The notes under the pieces are model-generated. The model worked only from the letters and a program-made list of their open reading frames with translations, had not been told where the DNA came from and ran no database searches. Of a stretch of 64,000 bases of DNA, positions 1 through 7,711 are shown in pieces. The stretch covers positions 136,215 through 200,214 of the forward strand of contig SFGZ01000002.1 in assembly GCA_004557505.1 (NCBI GenBank). The letters are read 5' to 3'. This stretch comes from Coriobacteriaceae bacterium. Lineage in GTDB: Bacteria; Actinomycetota; Coriobacteriia; Coriobacteriales; Atopobiaceae. How positions within the stretch are numbered: position 1 is the first letter of the stretch; every line of letters begins with the position of its first letter. Made by a program: the position numbers and the translations under genes.

Positions 1-405
1 AGGAGTAAGACTTGGCGTCCGTTGAAAGAGCCCCCGGCAGCCTGTCCCGCCGCGCATCGGCCTGGCACCATCTGCCAAAGCGCCTTTCGTTGAAATTGAA
101 CGTCGGCAGCGGCAAGACCTGACGGCGCCTCTGATGCTTCAAAGGCTGACGTTGCAGAAGCGAAGGGCCTGGTACAGATATGGTTTGAAAGAGACGCATG
201 GCTCGGGTGTCCCGACATGCGTCATAAAGGCCCTGCATGGGCAGGGCGGATCATGACCATCCATATCGTTGCCGTAACCGCAACTTGAAGTTAATTCTTT
301 CTTACTCATGACGCCCCGGATGATCCTGACCGTACGCAGGCCCGCAGGGAGCAGAAGTCGCCTTCACCGCACTACCAACTAACAGCAGCATATGAGGAGG
401 CCAAT
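1..405. other. Non-coding stretch with two tandem hairpins
   Basis: I see no convincing gene here. Two perfect hairpins lie back to back. The first spans 193-223, with an 8-bp outer stem (gacgcatg/catgcgtc) and a 5-bp inner stem (tcggg/cccga). The second spans 230-247 (gccctgc/gcagggc with loop atgg). Neither is followed by a T run, so they do not look like intrinsic terminators. They could be a structured leader of the gene starting at 406 or an operator region. Confidence 0.5.
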
Positions 406-1362
406 GTGAACACGGTGGGTTTTCCGATGAGCGATAAAGAGAACGAGAAGAGAAGGGCCCTCCTGCCCGAGCACGCCTCTCTGATCAAGCATCCAGAGGC
501 CCTCTTGTTTGAGAGGGGATACGGAGAGGTCCTTGGCATTGGGGACGATGAGTTTGTCTCTGCTGGGGCAAGGGTCGGATCCAAAGAGGAGGCCCTAGCC
601 CAAGACATCATCTGCGATCCCAAGGTAGGCGATGCGGGCTATCTTCCGCAGCTCGAAAAGGGAAAGACGGTGTTTGGGTGGGTCCATGCCACCGAGAATC
701 GAGACATTACAAACACCCTGATTGACAGGGGCATGACCGCCTATGCCTGGGAAAACATGTACGATGGCGAAAGGCACGTCTTCTGGCGGAACAACGAGCT
801 TGCCGGGGAGGCCGCAATCATGCACGCCTTCCTATGCTACGGGAGCATGCCCTACGAGACAAAAGTGGCCGTGATTGGGCGCGGAAACGCGGCGCGCGGC
901 GCAATCAAGATCTTAAATATGCTCGGGGCAAAAGTGTATCAATACAGCAGAAAGGCCGAAAAACGACTGCGGTCTGAGATCGGCAACTACGGCATTGTCG
1001 TCAACTGCGTGCTTTGGGACGTGTCGAGAAAAGACCACATCGTCTCTCGCGAAGACCTGTCAAAGATGAAGAAGGGGGCGATGATCATTGATGTGAGCTG
1101 CGACAGGGGCGGCGGGATTGAGACAAGCGTTCCCACCACAATCGAGCACCCAACCTACGTGGTGGATGGAATTGTCCACTATGCGGTGGATCATACGCCC
1201 GCACTGTTCTACAGGACATTCTCGAAAAGCAACTCAAAGCTGATCTATCCCTACGTCGACCAGCTCGTGGAGGGGGAGATTGGAAGCGTGCTCTTAAACG
1301 CGAAGGTGATGGAGCATGGACGCATCATCGACCGCAGGATCAGCGAGGTCCAGGGGCGATAA
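406..1362 (+). CDS. ceo: N5-(carboxyethyl)ornithine synthase-like dehydrogenase
   Basis: This 318-residue protein resembles the N5-(L-1-carboxyethyl)-L-ornithine synthase of Lactococcus, an NADPH-dependent opine-type enzyme that condenses pyruvate with the side-chain amine of ornithine or lysine. The family belongs to the alanine dehydrogenase/transhydrogenase fold and is about 310 residues long, as here. The N-terminus carries the conserved MNTVGFPMSDKENEKRRALL segment. The middle has a Rossmann segment (KVAVIGRGNAARGAIKIL) at about residues 155-175. The start is GTG at 406, because AGGAGG at 395-400 is five bases upstream and the nearby ATG at 404 runs straight into a stop. The gene stands alone, with 334 bp before the next gene. 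In Lactococcus the homologue lies on the nisin-sucrose transposon, so a mobile history is plausible. Family assignment is good; the exact substrate is inferred. Confidence 0.8.
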   Translation: MNTVGFPMSDKENEKRRALLPEHASLIKHPEALLFERGYGEVLGIGDDEFVSAGARVGSKEEALAQDIICDPKVGDAGYLPQLEKGKTVFGWVHATENRDITNTLIDRGMTAYAWENMYDGERHVFWRNNELAGEAAIMHAFLCYGSMPYETKVAVIGRGNAARGAIKILNMLGAKVYQYSRKAEKRLRSEIGNYGIVVNCVLWDVSRKDHIVSREDLSKMKKGAMIIDVSCDRGGGIETSVPTTIEHPTYVVDGIVHYAVDHTPALFYRTFSKSNSKLIYPYVDQLVEGEIGSVLLNAKVMEHGRIIDRRISEVQGR

Positions 1363-1696
1363 GAACTGGCTGGGTGCATAGGGCCAGACAGGGCGAGGTG
1401 GCTGACAGAGCCGCCAGGCGACCGTTCGGCGAGGCGATGCTCCGCCGGGCGGCCGCCTCTTTGTCCCGCCGGCAGGCGCTTGGCGGCGTGCGTCCTTCGT
1501 TGGAGCTGACCCAGCGGATAGCCAACGCATCAGTGATATCCGCAGGGTTCTGCGAGAAGCCCTGAGGTAATATAAAGCCACCTGTTACTTGACAATCATG
1601 GATTGCTTGAATGAAGGACAGTCAGGCAAATCACGAGTTTTGATGGGGTAGCATGGGTGGAGATGAGCTGAAGCAGGGCGATTAAAGGACAAGTCT
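1363..1696. other. Intergenic stretch without a recognisable gene
   Basis: The stretch is GC-rich up to about 1560 and then becomes AT-richer. A consensus -35-like TTGACA lies at 1589-1594, but I see no good -10 at normal spacing. Short ORFs here have no ribosome binding site or recognisable product. It may hold the promoter of the ABC genes starting at 1697. Confidence 0.3.
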
Positions 1697-2359
1697 ATGT
1701 GGGTGCTAAAGAACCTTAGCGTTGGATATGGCAACAAGGCGCTTATCACAGGGATTAACCTGTCGTTTGATATCGGAGACCGCTTCTGCATCGTTGGCGA
1801 CAACGGGTCTGGTAAAAGCACGCTATACCGTACCATTGCCGGGCATATCCCTCCCCTCAACGGAGTGATGTCAAATGACCTGGCGACATCCTGCTCGATC
1901 GTCTCCGACTCCGTTCGCCCGCCATCAGACTGTACGGTTGCTGAGCTTTGCGGCCTTCTCGGGGAGATAGGGGATAGCCGGATAAAAACGCGTGCTCCGG
2001 GCATCTTCAACTTCATTAAGAACAACGCAGATTGCCGTGTCTCTCACTTAAGTCTGGGGCAAAGGCGGCTTTTGGAAATCGGCATTTGTCTTGCTGCGGG
2101 CAGGTCGATTTTAATTTTAGATGAGGCGTTCAGCGGGCTTGACTACCGAAGCCGGGAGCTGTGCCTTGGAGTGGTGAACTCCCTATCAGACATCACGGTT
2201 TTCAACACCTCGCACAATCTCGAAGACATTGTCGATTTAAATGGGTTGATTGTGTATATCGATCCGATAGAAAAGAAGCTCTTCAAGTACAGAGGAGCGC
2301 GAGACGTCCGCTCCCTACGCCGTTTTATGGTTCGTCGCGCAGAAATGGTGGCAAGTTGA
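1697..2359 (+). CDS. ABC transporter ATP-binding protein
   Basis: This is a compact 220-residue ABC ATPase. It has a Walker A (GDNGSGKST, about residue 35), a signature-like LSLGQRR near residue 118 in place of the strict LSGGQ, a Walker B ending ILILDEAFSGLD near residue 138, and an H-loop region (NTSHNLED). AAAGGA seven bases before the ATG supports the start. It is followed two bases later by a six-helix membrane protein, so the two probably form a half-size exporter. The Leu-Ser-Leu-Gly-Gln signature departs from the canonical sequence but keeps the key serine and glycine. The substrate cannot be told from sequence. A small antimicrobial peptide or an ion is possible given the lantibiotic-type transporter downstream. 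Confidence 0.85.
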   Translation: MWVLKNLSVGYGNKALITGINLSFDIGDRFCIVGDNGSGKSTLYRTIAGHIPPLNGVMSNDLATSCSIVSDSVRPPSDCTVAELCGLLGEIGDSRIKTRAPGIFNFIKNNADCRVSHLSLGQRRLLEIGICLAAGRSILILDEAFSGLDYRSRELCLGVVNSLSDITVFNTSHNLEDIVDLNGLIVYIDPIEKKLFKYRGARDVRSLRRFMVRRAEMVAS

Positions 2360-2361
2360 TA

Positions 2362-3120
2362 ATGGTTACAAGTGGTCATATTATTGGTTTTGAGCTAAAG
2401 CGTCTAGTTCGTTGCAAAGTCATCGCGTGCTGCGTGGGTGCATTCGTGCTCTATGGAATTGCCGCCTTGGTGTTTTTGACGCAAGCCGCAGCCAGGCCGG
2501 GGGTTACTGCGGGGAATGCCGCGCTGTACATTGAGGGAATGTTGTGTTGCCAGCTAAGCGTATTTACAATCGGCGTTCTTGCTGTGTACTGCTTTGCCAA
2601 CGTCACTGCTAACGGCGAGCATTTGTTTCTTGAACAGATGGGCGTGCCGCTAAAGAAGGTTGTTTGGGCGAGACTGGCGCTTCTTTCAATCGTTTGCACA
2701 CTCTCAATAGTTCTTTTGTTTTCAATAACCGCCCTATGCCTGTCGACAGAGATGCAGACTCTGATCTCCGTCGCAGCTATATCCGTCATCTCTGTACTTG
2801 ACACCATTCTGTTGGGATGCCTGATTGGATATATCTCAAAAAATGGGTTTGTCGGAGCATTCGCTATATTTGCAGTGGCAATTGTATCAAGCTTCATAAA
2901 CACGGCGGTTTCCGGCCTTTTCCTGCAGTTTGACTCCAATAGTCTCACGGCGCAAACTCTCTCCTTCCTTACGGGGTGGGAGCAGCAATCCATTTGTGTT
3001 TTTGGATTTGACCTGAGCAGCGTGGCCCTTCCGCTGGCGCTGTCCCTAGAACTGGTCTGGCTTGTGGTGTTGGTGGCTCTTGTTTGGGTGGCGCTCAGAA
3101 GAGGCAGCCGGTTGAACTAA
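2362..3120 (+). CDS. ABC transporter permease, substrate unknown
   Basis: This is a 252-residue integral membrane protein with about six hydrophobic segments, starting with a helix at residues 15-38 and ending with one just before RRGSRLN. The reading frame is open further upstream, but ATG at 2362 lies two bases after the ATPase stop and begins MVTSGHIIGFELKRL. That is a typical ABC-2 permease N-terminus with an amphipathic stretch before the first helix. No strong ribosome binding site is visible, so translation is probably coupled to the ATPase. Partner assignment comes from adjacency. I do not recognise the family more exactly. Confidence 0.75.
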   Translation: MVTSGHIIGFELKRLVRCKVIACCVGAFVLYGIAALVFLTQAAARPGVTAGNAALYIEGMLCCQLSVFTIGVLAVYCFANVTANGEHLFLEQMGVPLKKVVWARLALLSIVCTLSIVLLFSITALCLSTEMQTLISVAAISVISVLDTILLGCLIGYISKNGFVGAFAIFAVAIVSSFINTAVSGLFLQFDSNSLTAQTLSFLTGWEQQSICVFGFDLSSVALPLALSLELVWLVVLVALVWVALRRGSRLN

Positions 3121-3279
3121 AAACCCAGTCAAACGCCCGGGCGCGATTCGGTGATTCTCGAGGCTAGGGGAGTGCTCGCCCTTGGCCTAGGGCACCTGTG
3201 CCAAACAGCCCCAGGCGCAATAAGCTGACGTCACATGCCGGGACCAGTTTAGAACCGAATAATGGCTGTTAAACCGCTA

Positions 3280-3298
3280 TGACAACCTGTGGTTGTCA
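3280..3298. promoter_or_regulatory. Perfect 8-bp inverted repeat, possible operator
   Basis: TGACAACC and GGTTGTCA are separated by TGT, about 100 bp upstream of the XRE regulator gene at 3401. No T run follows. The position and dyad symmetry suit an operator for that regulator. This is inference. Confidence 0.45.
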
Positions 3299-3400
3299 GC
3301 CTATCCTAAAAAAGCAACTGAAAAGTGGTTGAGCCCGTACTGCCCTCAAGGCAAGAATGGCTTTGACTAAAGCGGCTCAACTGCATGGGGGAGGTGTGCG

Positions 3401-4246
3401 ATGTCCCACCTAAGGGAGAACCTGCAATATCTTCGTGCGCAGAGGGGAATGAGCCAGGCCCAGCTGGCGGCGCGGCTCGACGTGAGTCGCCAATCGGTGG
3501 CGAAGTGGGAGGCCGAGAAGAGCTATCCGGAGATGGAGAAGCTCATCAAGATCTGCGAGATATTCGGATGCTCGATGGACGGCCTCGTGAGGGGTGACCT
3601 TGCCGCGCCAATGTCAGACGCGGTTGAGGAGGGGACGGAGCGCGTCGACATTGTCTCGGAGCCTCCCACCTTGGAGACCTCCCGCAGTAAACCGGAGACC
3701 ACAGCACTTGTGGAAGGGTGCGCCTGGGCGGACTACGACACATTTATGATGGCGCGGGCGCGTACGCTTGCGCTCGCCGCCTTCCTCCCCGCCATCGGGT
3801 TCTCGGCCGAATTTTTCACGGAGGCGGTTCAGGCGGACCTGACAGGCGAGATAAACCAGCTTGGACCCATCCTGCTGACGGTGTGTATCGCATTCTCCGT
3901 AGCCCTGGGGGTTGCGGCGCACCGCGCCCGCACGGCCTTCATCACGAACAACGAGAGCGTTGTGGACCCGGGGTGTGGGGCGGAGGCGGTGCGTGGCCAA
4001 AGGAAGAGGTCCGTCTACCTCTCCCTCTCGCTGGTCGTCGCCATCGCACTGGCATCGAGCCTCATTCCTGGCCTGGATGGGAGATCGGCTTACGCGTCCG
4101 CTGCATACTGGCTGGCTATCGCGATCGCGACTGGGCTGACCGTCAACAGCTGGGTCCGCGCGAGCGCGCTTGACACGGACCGGTACAACAAGGCCGCGAA
4201 GCGCTTCCTGGCCAAAAAAGATAGCGGAGGCGGAAGGGAGACGTAA
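3401..4246 (+). CDS. XRE-family regulator with membrane segments
   Basis: The 281-residue protein has an N-terminal Cro/CI helix-turn-helix (about residues 5-60, with MSQAQLAARLDVSRQSVAKWE) and a Ser/Pro/Glu-rich linker. A C-terminal half follows with four likely membrane segments at about residues 119-137, 151-172, 206-226 and 234-252. GGAGG a few bases upstream supports the ATG. Its stop overlaps the ATG of the ABC ATPase gene by one base (TAATG), so the regulator and the transporter are one operon. A membrane-bound XRE protein tied to a bacitracin/lantibiotic-type ABC exporter suggests direct sensing of envelope stress. That role is inferred. The palindrome at 3280-3298 is a candidate site for it. 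Confidence 0.8.
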   Translation: MSHLRENLQYLRAQRGMSQAQLAARLDVSRQSVAKWEAEKSYPEMEKLIKICEIFGCSMDGLVRGDLAAPMSDAVEEGTERVDIVSEPPTLETSRSKPETTALVEGCAWADYDTFMMARARTLALAAFLPAIGFSAEFFTEAVQADLTGEINQLGPILLTVCIAFSVALGVAAHRARTAFITNNESVVDPGCGAEAVRGQRKRSVYLSLSLVVAIALASSLIPGLDGRSAYASAAYWLAIAIATGLTVNSWVRASALDTDRYNKAAKRFLAKKDSGGGRET

Positions 4247-5182
4247 TGGGGGATGCCGGGGCTTGCGACATCGTGTTCAGGGCGTCAGGAATCACCAAGA
4301 GGTACGGGGGGGTTCACCGCCCTCGATGGGTTGGACATGGAGCTGCGGCGTGGGAGGATCTACGGGTTCATCGGCGAGAATGGCGCAGGCAAGACAACCA
4401 CGATGAGGATTATCGCCGGGCTTTCCAGGCCGACCGGGGGCACCATCTCCCTGCTCGGGGCGAGCGACGAGCGTGGACTGCGTTCCGCACGGGCAAAGAC
4501 GGGGTTCCTCATAGAGGCCCCGGCGGTCTACGAGGGCATGACTGCCTCACAGAACTTGGAGATCCAGTGCCTGCTCCGGGGTATCGATGCCGACCCGTGG
4601 GTCGAGGAGACGCTTAGTCTGGTGGGCTTGCGTCCCAATGACAGGCGTTCGGTCAAGCACTACTCACTCGGTATGAAGCAGCGCCTGGGGCTGGCGATAG
4701 CCCTGCTGGGTGATCCCGAGTTCCTGGTGCTGGACGAGCCGATAAATGGCCTCGACCCCGCCGGGGTGCGCGAGATCAGGGGGCTTCTGGAGACCATGAA
4801 CCGCGAGCGAGGGACGACGATCCTGATCTCGAGCCATATCCTGGCAGAGCTGTCCCATATGGCAACCGATTACATCTTCCTGCACCGAGGTTGTGTGATC
4901 GACCAGTTCAGCGGAGAGGAGTTCTCCCGCAAGAGGAGGCGGACCTTCCGCATCATCACGAGCGACCAGGCGGCCGCAGCGCTCTTCCTCCCAAAGCGTT
5001 TCCCGGGTGCCGAAATCGGGCACGATGCCGAGGGTGCCATCGTCCTGACCGTCCGCCCGGCCCCCGATGCGGCCGAGGTGGAGAGGGCGATTGAGTCGTG
5101 CGGCCTGGAGGTCGACACCCTGATGTGCTCGGACGAGTCCCTGGAGGACTACTTCCTGGCCGCGATGGGAGGTGGGCGATAA
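4246..5182 (+). pseudogene. Bacitracin/lantibiotic-type ABC ATPase, frameshifted at a G7 run
   Basis: The natural ATG at 4246 overlaps the regulator stop and encodes MGDAGACDIVFRASGITKRYGG. The run of seven G at 4306-4312 then throws the reading out of frame. The rest of the ATPase is in the frame starting near 4253, where GFTALDGLDMELRRG continues exactly as expected. Removing one G would give a single ORF of about 311 residues. The remaining body is intact: Walker A GENGAGKTTT, signature YSLGMKQR, Walker B LVLDEPINGLDP and H-loop ISSHI. C-terminal features match BcrA/LanF-type lantibiotic-protection ATPases. It could be a real inactivation, a phase-variable tract or a base-calling error. 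Two permease genes follow. Confidence 0.8.
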
Positions 5183-5895
5183 TGGGGAGGTTGCTTCATG
5201 CCGAGATCGCGCGATATTTGCACGATCGGACATTCTGGATCGCAATCCTTGTGGTCATCCTGGCGAACATGGTAGTCATGACCGGGGGACACCAGCTCGA
5301 GGCCCCCGGCCGTGAGGTGCTGGGGAGGATCATGATGAAGTCCATCGCCACCATGATGGTTGTCGGCGTCTATGCCGGCCTGAGCTTTGGTGGCGATTTC
5401 GAGCGGGGGACGTTCTCCTATCCAATTCGATGCGGCTGGGCGATGGGGCAGACGCTCCTGTCCAAGGTTCTGGTCTTTGTCGCGTTCATGGCTTTTGCAA
5501 TTATCCTGTTCCCCGCTTGTGCGATCATCTGGTGTACGCTCGCCAACGGCTGGGGGGCTCCGTTCACCTTGGAGGAGGCGGCCGGCTTTATCGGTACGGC
5601 GGCGTCTCTGGTGGTACTGGCTGCGTCGACGGCAATGGTGCCGGTCTTGATCTCGGTTGCGGCCAGGAGCTCTGCGGCTGCGATTGCCGCGTCGTTGGTC
5701 GTGACGCTTCTGCAGGTGCCCATCCTCAACGGGGCGTCCGCACTTGTGGCGGCTCACGTCCTTCCTTTTGGGACGATGTGGTTCGTTGCGAAGGGGGATA
5801 TCTCTCCACTTTACGGAATCGCTCTTGGGGCCGCATGGTCGGTGGCGCTGTATACGATTTGTGCGGCCATCCTGAAAAAGACTGATATGAAATAG
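5182..5895 (+). CDS. ABC-2 type permease, lantibiotic-protection type
   Basis: This 237-residue membrane protein with six predicted helices starts at ATG 5182, which overlaps the ATPase stop (TAATG). Its N-terminus, MGRLLHAEIARYLHDRTFWIA, is the usual short cytoplasmic lead into helix 1. Translational coupling to the frameshifted ATPase means that an inactive ATPase frame could also lower expression of this gene. With the next permease it matches the one-ATPase, two-permease layout of LanFEG/BcrAB immunity exporters. Family by context and topology; no specific substrate can be given. Confidence 0.75.
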   Translation: MGRLLHAEIARYLHDRTFWIAILVVILANMVVMTGGHQLEAPGREVLGRIMMKSIATMMVVGVYAGLSFGGDFERGTFSYPIRCGWAMGQTLLSKVLVFVAFMAFAIILFPACAIIWCTLANGWGAPFTLEEAAGFIGTAASLVVLAASTAMVPVLISVAARSSAAAIAASLVVTLLQVPILNGASALVAAHVLPFGTMWFVAKGDISPLYGIALGAAWSVALYTICAAILKKTDMK

Positions 5896-6022
5896 TGGGC
5901 CGTATCTCGGGACGACCCTAGATGAGGAGGGATGCAGCGGAAAGGTCGCGGCAACGTGGCGAACGTCGGGATCTTCTGCGGCTAGCAACTGATTGGGTGT
6001 GTCTGGGTGAGTCGGAGCTGAC

Positions 6023-6769
6023 ATGGAAATGGTTAGGGCTACAGTCTGGAGAATTGCGCGGGAGCGCGTTTACGCCGCAGCAATCACACTGTCTTGGGCG
6101 CTCGCACTCGTTCCTGCCATCCTTATCCCGTCGGACGATGGGTCTGAGGGTCGCTTGATGCTAATTGCGGAGAACCTGCCGGACTATATAGGGGCCTTCC
6201 TTCTCGTCTCGGTCCCAGCCTGCTCTTATGTGTTTGGCAAGGGCCTGCAATCAAGGACGATAGATGCCGAGATTTGCGCTGGTAACAGCAGGCATTTTGT
6301 GCTTGTGGTCCATGTCGTAGAGTTTCTTGCGATAGCGCTGTTCATCTGCCTGAGTTCGTCGGCTCTCGCGTGTCTTGGACTGGTTGGTCCCGAACCCCTG
6401 GGTCTTGACAATATGTCCTTAAGGGTGGCGGCGCTTGCCTGCGCGTGCGTGGCGATGGCCTCCCCGGCGTGCCTGGTCATTGTGCTGCTTCGAGATGTGC
6501 TCCGGGCTGTCACCGCATCCGTTCTGGTGGTATTTGCGGAGCTCTGGAGTATGGCGCTGCTCGTTCACCCATATATCTCTCCATTTGGGGATCTTGCCCG
6601 AAACCTTCCACCGCAGATGCTTGTGCATCCAGCGGTGGTGCTCAAGATGGCCGTTCTTCCAGGGGCCACGATGGAACAGATGCTGCTAGTCGTGTGCTCC
6701 TGCGTCGGGCTTTCCGCAGTTTTTCTCCTGGTCACACAAGCGGTTTGGAGTAGGGCAGAGCTTCGGTAG
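6023..6769 (+). CDS. ABC-2 type permease, second subunit
   Basis: The 248-residue protein has six hydrophobic segments and begins MEMVRATVWRIARERVYAAA, resembling LanG/MutG-type permeases. It lies 127 bp after the first permease, with no clear terminator between, so it probably belongs to the same exporter. The ribosome binding site is weak (GTCGGAG at 6011-6017, five bases before the ATG). It ends 34 bp before a convergent regulator gene. The exporter likely removes cationic peptides or bacitracin-like compounds from the membrane; this is inferred from the operon type. Confidence 0.7.
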   Translation: MEMVRATVWRIARERVYAAAITLSWALALVPAILIPSDDGSEGRLMLIAENLPDYIGAFLLVSVPACSYVFGKGLQSRTIDAEICAGNSRHFVLVVHVVEFLAIALFICLSSSALACLGLVGPEPLGLDNMSLRVAALACACVAMASPACLVIVLLRDVLRAVTASVLVVFAELWSMALLVHPYISPFGDLARNLPPQMLVHPAVVLKMAVLPGATMEQMLLVVCSCVGLSAVFLLVTQAVWSRAELR

Positions 6770-6803
6770 AGCCTGGCTAACTGCCTAGTATAAAGCTGGC
6801 CAA

Positions 6804-7025
6804 TCAACAGGGAGTGTCGCCGTCGTCCGGAACATAGTCCAGTATGTCTCCCGGCTTGCAGTCAAGTTCTCGGCAGAGGTTATTCAATGTGGAAAAGCGA
6901 ATGGCACGAATATTTCCCGTTTTAATTCGTGAGAGATTGTTCTCTGACAGGTTAATCCTGCTCGCAAGATCCTTTGACTTGATCTTTTTTTCGGAGAGGA
7001 TCCTATCCAGGTTAACAATAATCAT
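6804..7025 (-). CDS. YozG-like XRE transcriptional regulator
   Basis: This 73-residue protein consists almost only of a Cro/CI helix-turn-helix (LASRINLSENNLSRIKTGNI, about residues 20-39) and ends CKPGDILDYVPDDGD. The motif CxxLxCxPGDIL is typical of small YozG-type regulators that are commonly paired with DUF2975 membrane proteins. The gene follows the DUF2975 gene by 14 bp on the same strand. The base composition is AT-richer than the housekeeping genes of this window, suggesting a transferred block. Confidence 0.85.
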   Translation of the reverse strand: MIIVNLDRILSEKKIKSKDLASRINLSENNLSRIKTGNIRAIRFSTLNNLCRELDCKPGDILDYVPDDGDTPC

Positions 7026-7039
7026 ATCAATTCTGCCAT

Positions 7040-7579
7040 CTAAACAGTGTCATCGGATATACGCTGAAGTAAGTACCCATACCTGAAGACGGCAGAGATC
7101 GTCAGCAGAGAAATGGAGCAAAGGAGCGAGCCAAGATTAATGAAACATCCGGGGGATTTAGACAGCTCAAGCCCAATATATAATGGGCCAAGAGTCAAGG
7201 ACAGAGTTGCTGAATCGTAAGGAATAACCTCCACGAATGTGCATACAAGCATCAGAATGCCAGCAATCATTAAATGACTTGCTTGACCAATATAAGAAGG
7301 CTTTTTCTTCGCAATATCAACGAAGACGCGTGTGATGATACATAGTGCGGTAGATGCGAGGGCACTCTGGACTATCATCAGCAACAAGTCACTAATTGAC
7401 CCCTCATACGAAAACGGACCAATAGCGAGAAAAGCCCCAACTAAGATCAGGGGAGATAAAAGCAGCGGAAGCATAACGATGATGGAGAGGATGAAAAGGA
7501 GGCGAGAGGAGAGACGACACAGTCTAGAAAGACGGCTGACAGAACGCTCGAGGTCGCTGTCAGTGATTTCTGGATCCAT
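7040..7579 (-). CDS. DUF2975-like membrane protein
   Basis: This 179-residue protein has four predicted membrane helices (about residues 25-52, 60-85, 98-118 and 140-160) and is followed at once by a YozG-type regulator. That pair is the hallmark of the DUF2975/YoaS arrangement. Function is unknown. The start is ATG at 7579, with GGAGG four bases upstream. The ribosome binding site is fused to a run of nine G (7587-7595 on the given strand as C), which could vary in length and change translation. It lies directly downstream of a 29-codon peptide ORF and a radical SAM gene, and probably shares their transcript. Confidence 0.75.
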   Translation of the reverse strand: MDPEITDSDLERSVSRLSRLCRLSSRLLFILSIIVMLPLLLSPLILVGAFLAIGPFSYEGSISDLLLMIVQSALASTALCIITRVFVDIAKKKPSYIGQASHLMIAGILMLVCTFVEVIPYDSATLSLTLGPLYIGLELSKSPGCFINLGSLLCSISLLTISAVFRYGYLLQRISDDTV

Positions 7580-7612
7580 GTATCCTCCCCCCCCCTTAAT
7601 ATCCCAATTTAA

Positions 7613-7702
7613 CTATATCCCCAGTTTAATGCAGAAAGAATCATTGACTCCAATAACGCTGCATGTGCTATAGCTAATAGCGTCACTATAGAAAAGCATC
7701 AT
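7613..7702 (-). CDS. Candidate 29-residue peptide, possible RiPP precursor
   Basis: Nine bases after the radical SAM gene stop there is AGGAGG (7709-7704), then two consecutive ATG codons at 7702 and 7699, and an ORF of 29 codons ending in TAG. The peptide has two cysteines, in YSTCSV and SFCIKL, separated by nine residues, and ends LGI. The second ATG has the better spacing (four bases). Its place between a radical SAM/SPASM maturase and a membrane protein, on the same strand and with a strong ribosome binding site, is what one expects of a ribosomally made, modified peptide. No homologue is recognised and the peptide lacks an obvious long leader, so function remains a hypothesis. Confidence 0.5.
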   Translation of the reverse strand: MMLFYSDAISYSTCSVIGVNDSFCIKLGI

Positions 7703-7711
7703 ACCTCCTCT

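Noticed and set aside
193..247. Intrinsic terminators at the left edge
   Set aside because: Stems are good, but neither is followed by a T run on either strand.
1374..1565. 63-codon plus-strand ORF after the CEO synthase gene
   Set aside because: Arg/Ala-rich random-looking sequence without ribosome binding site.
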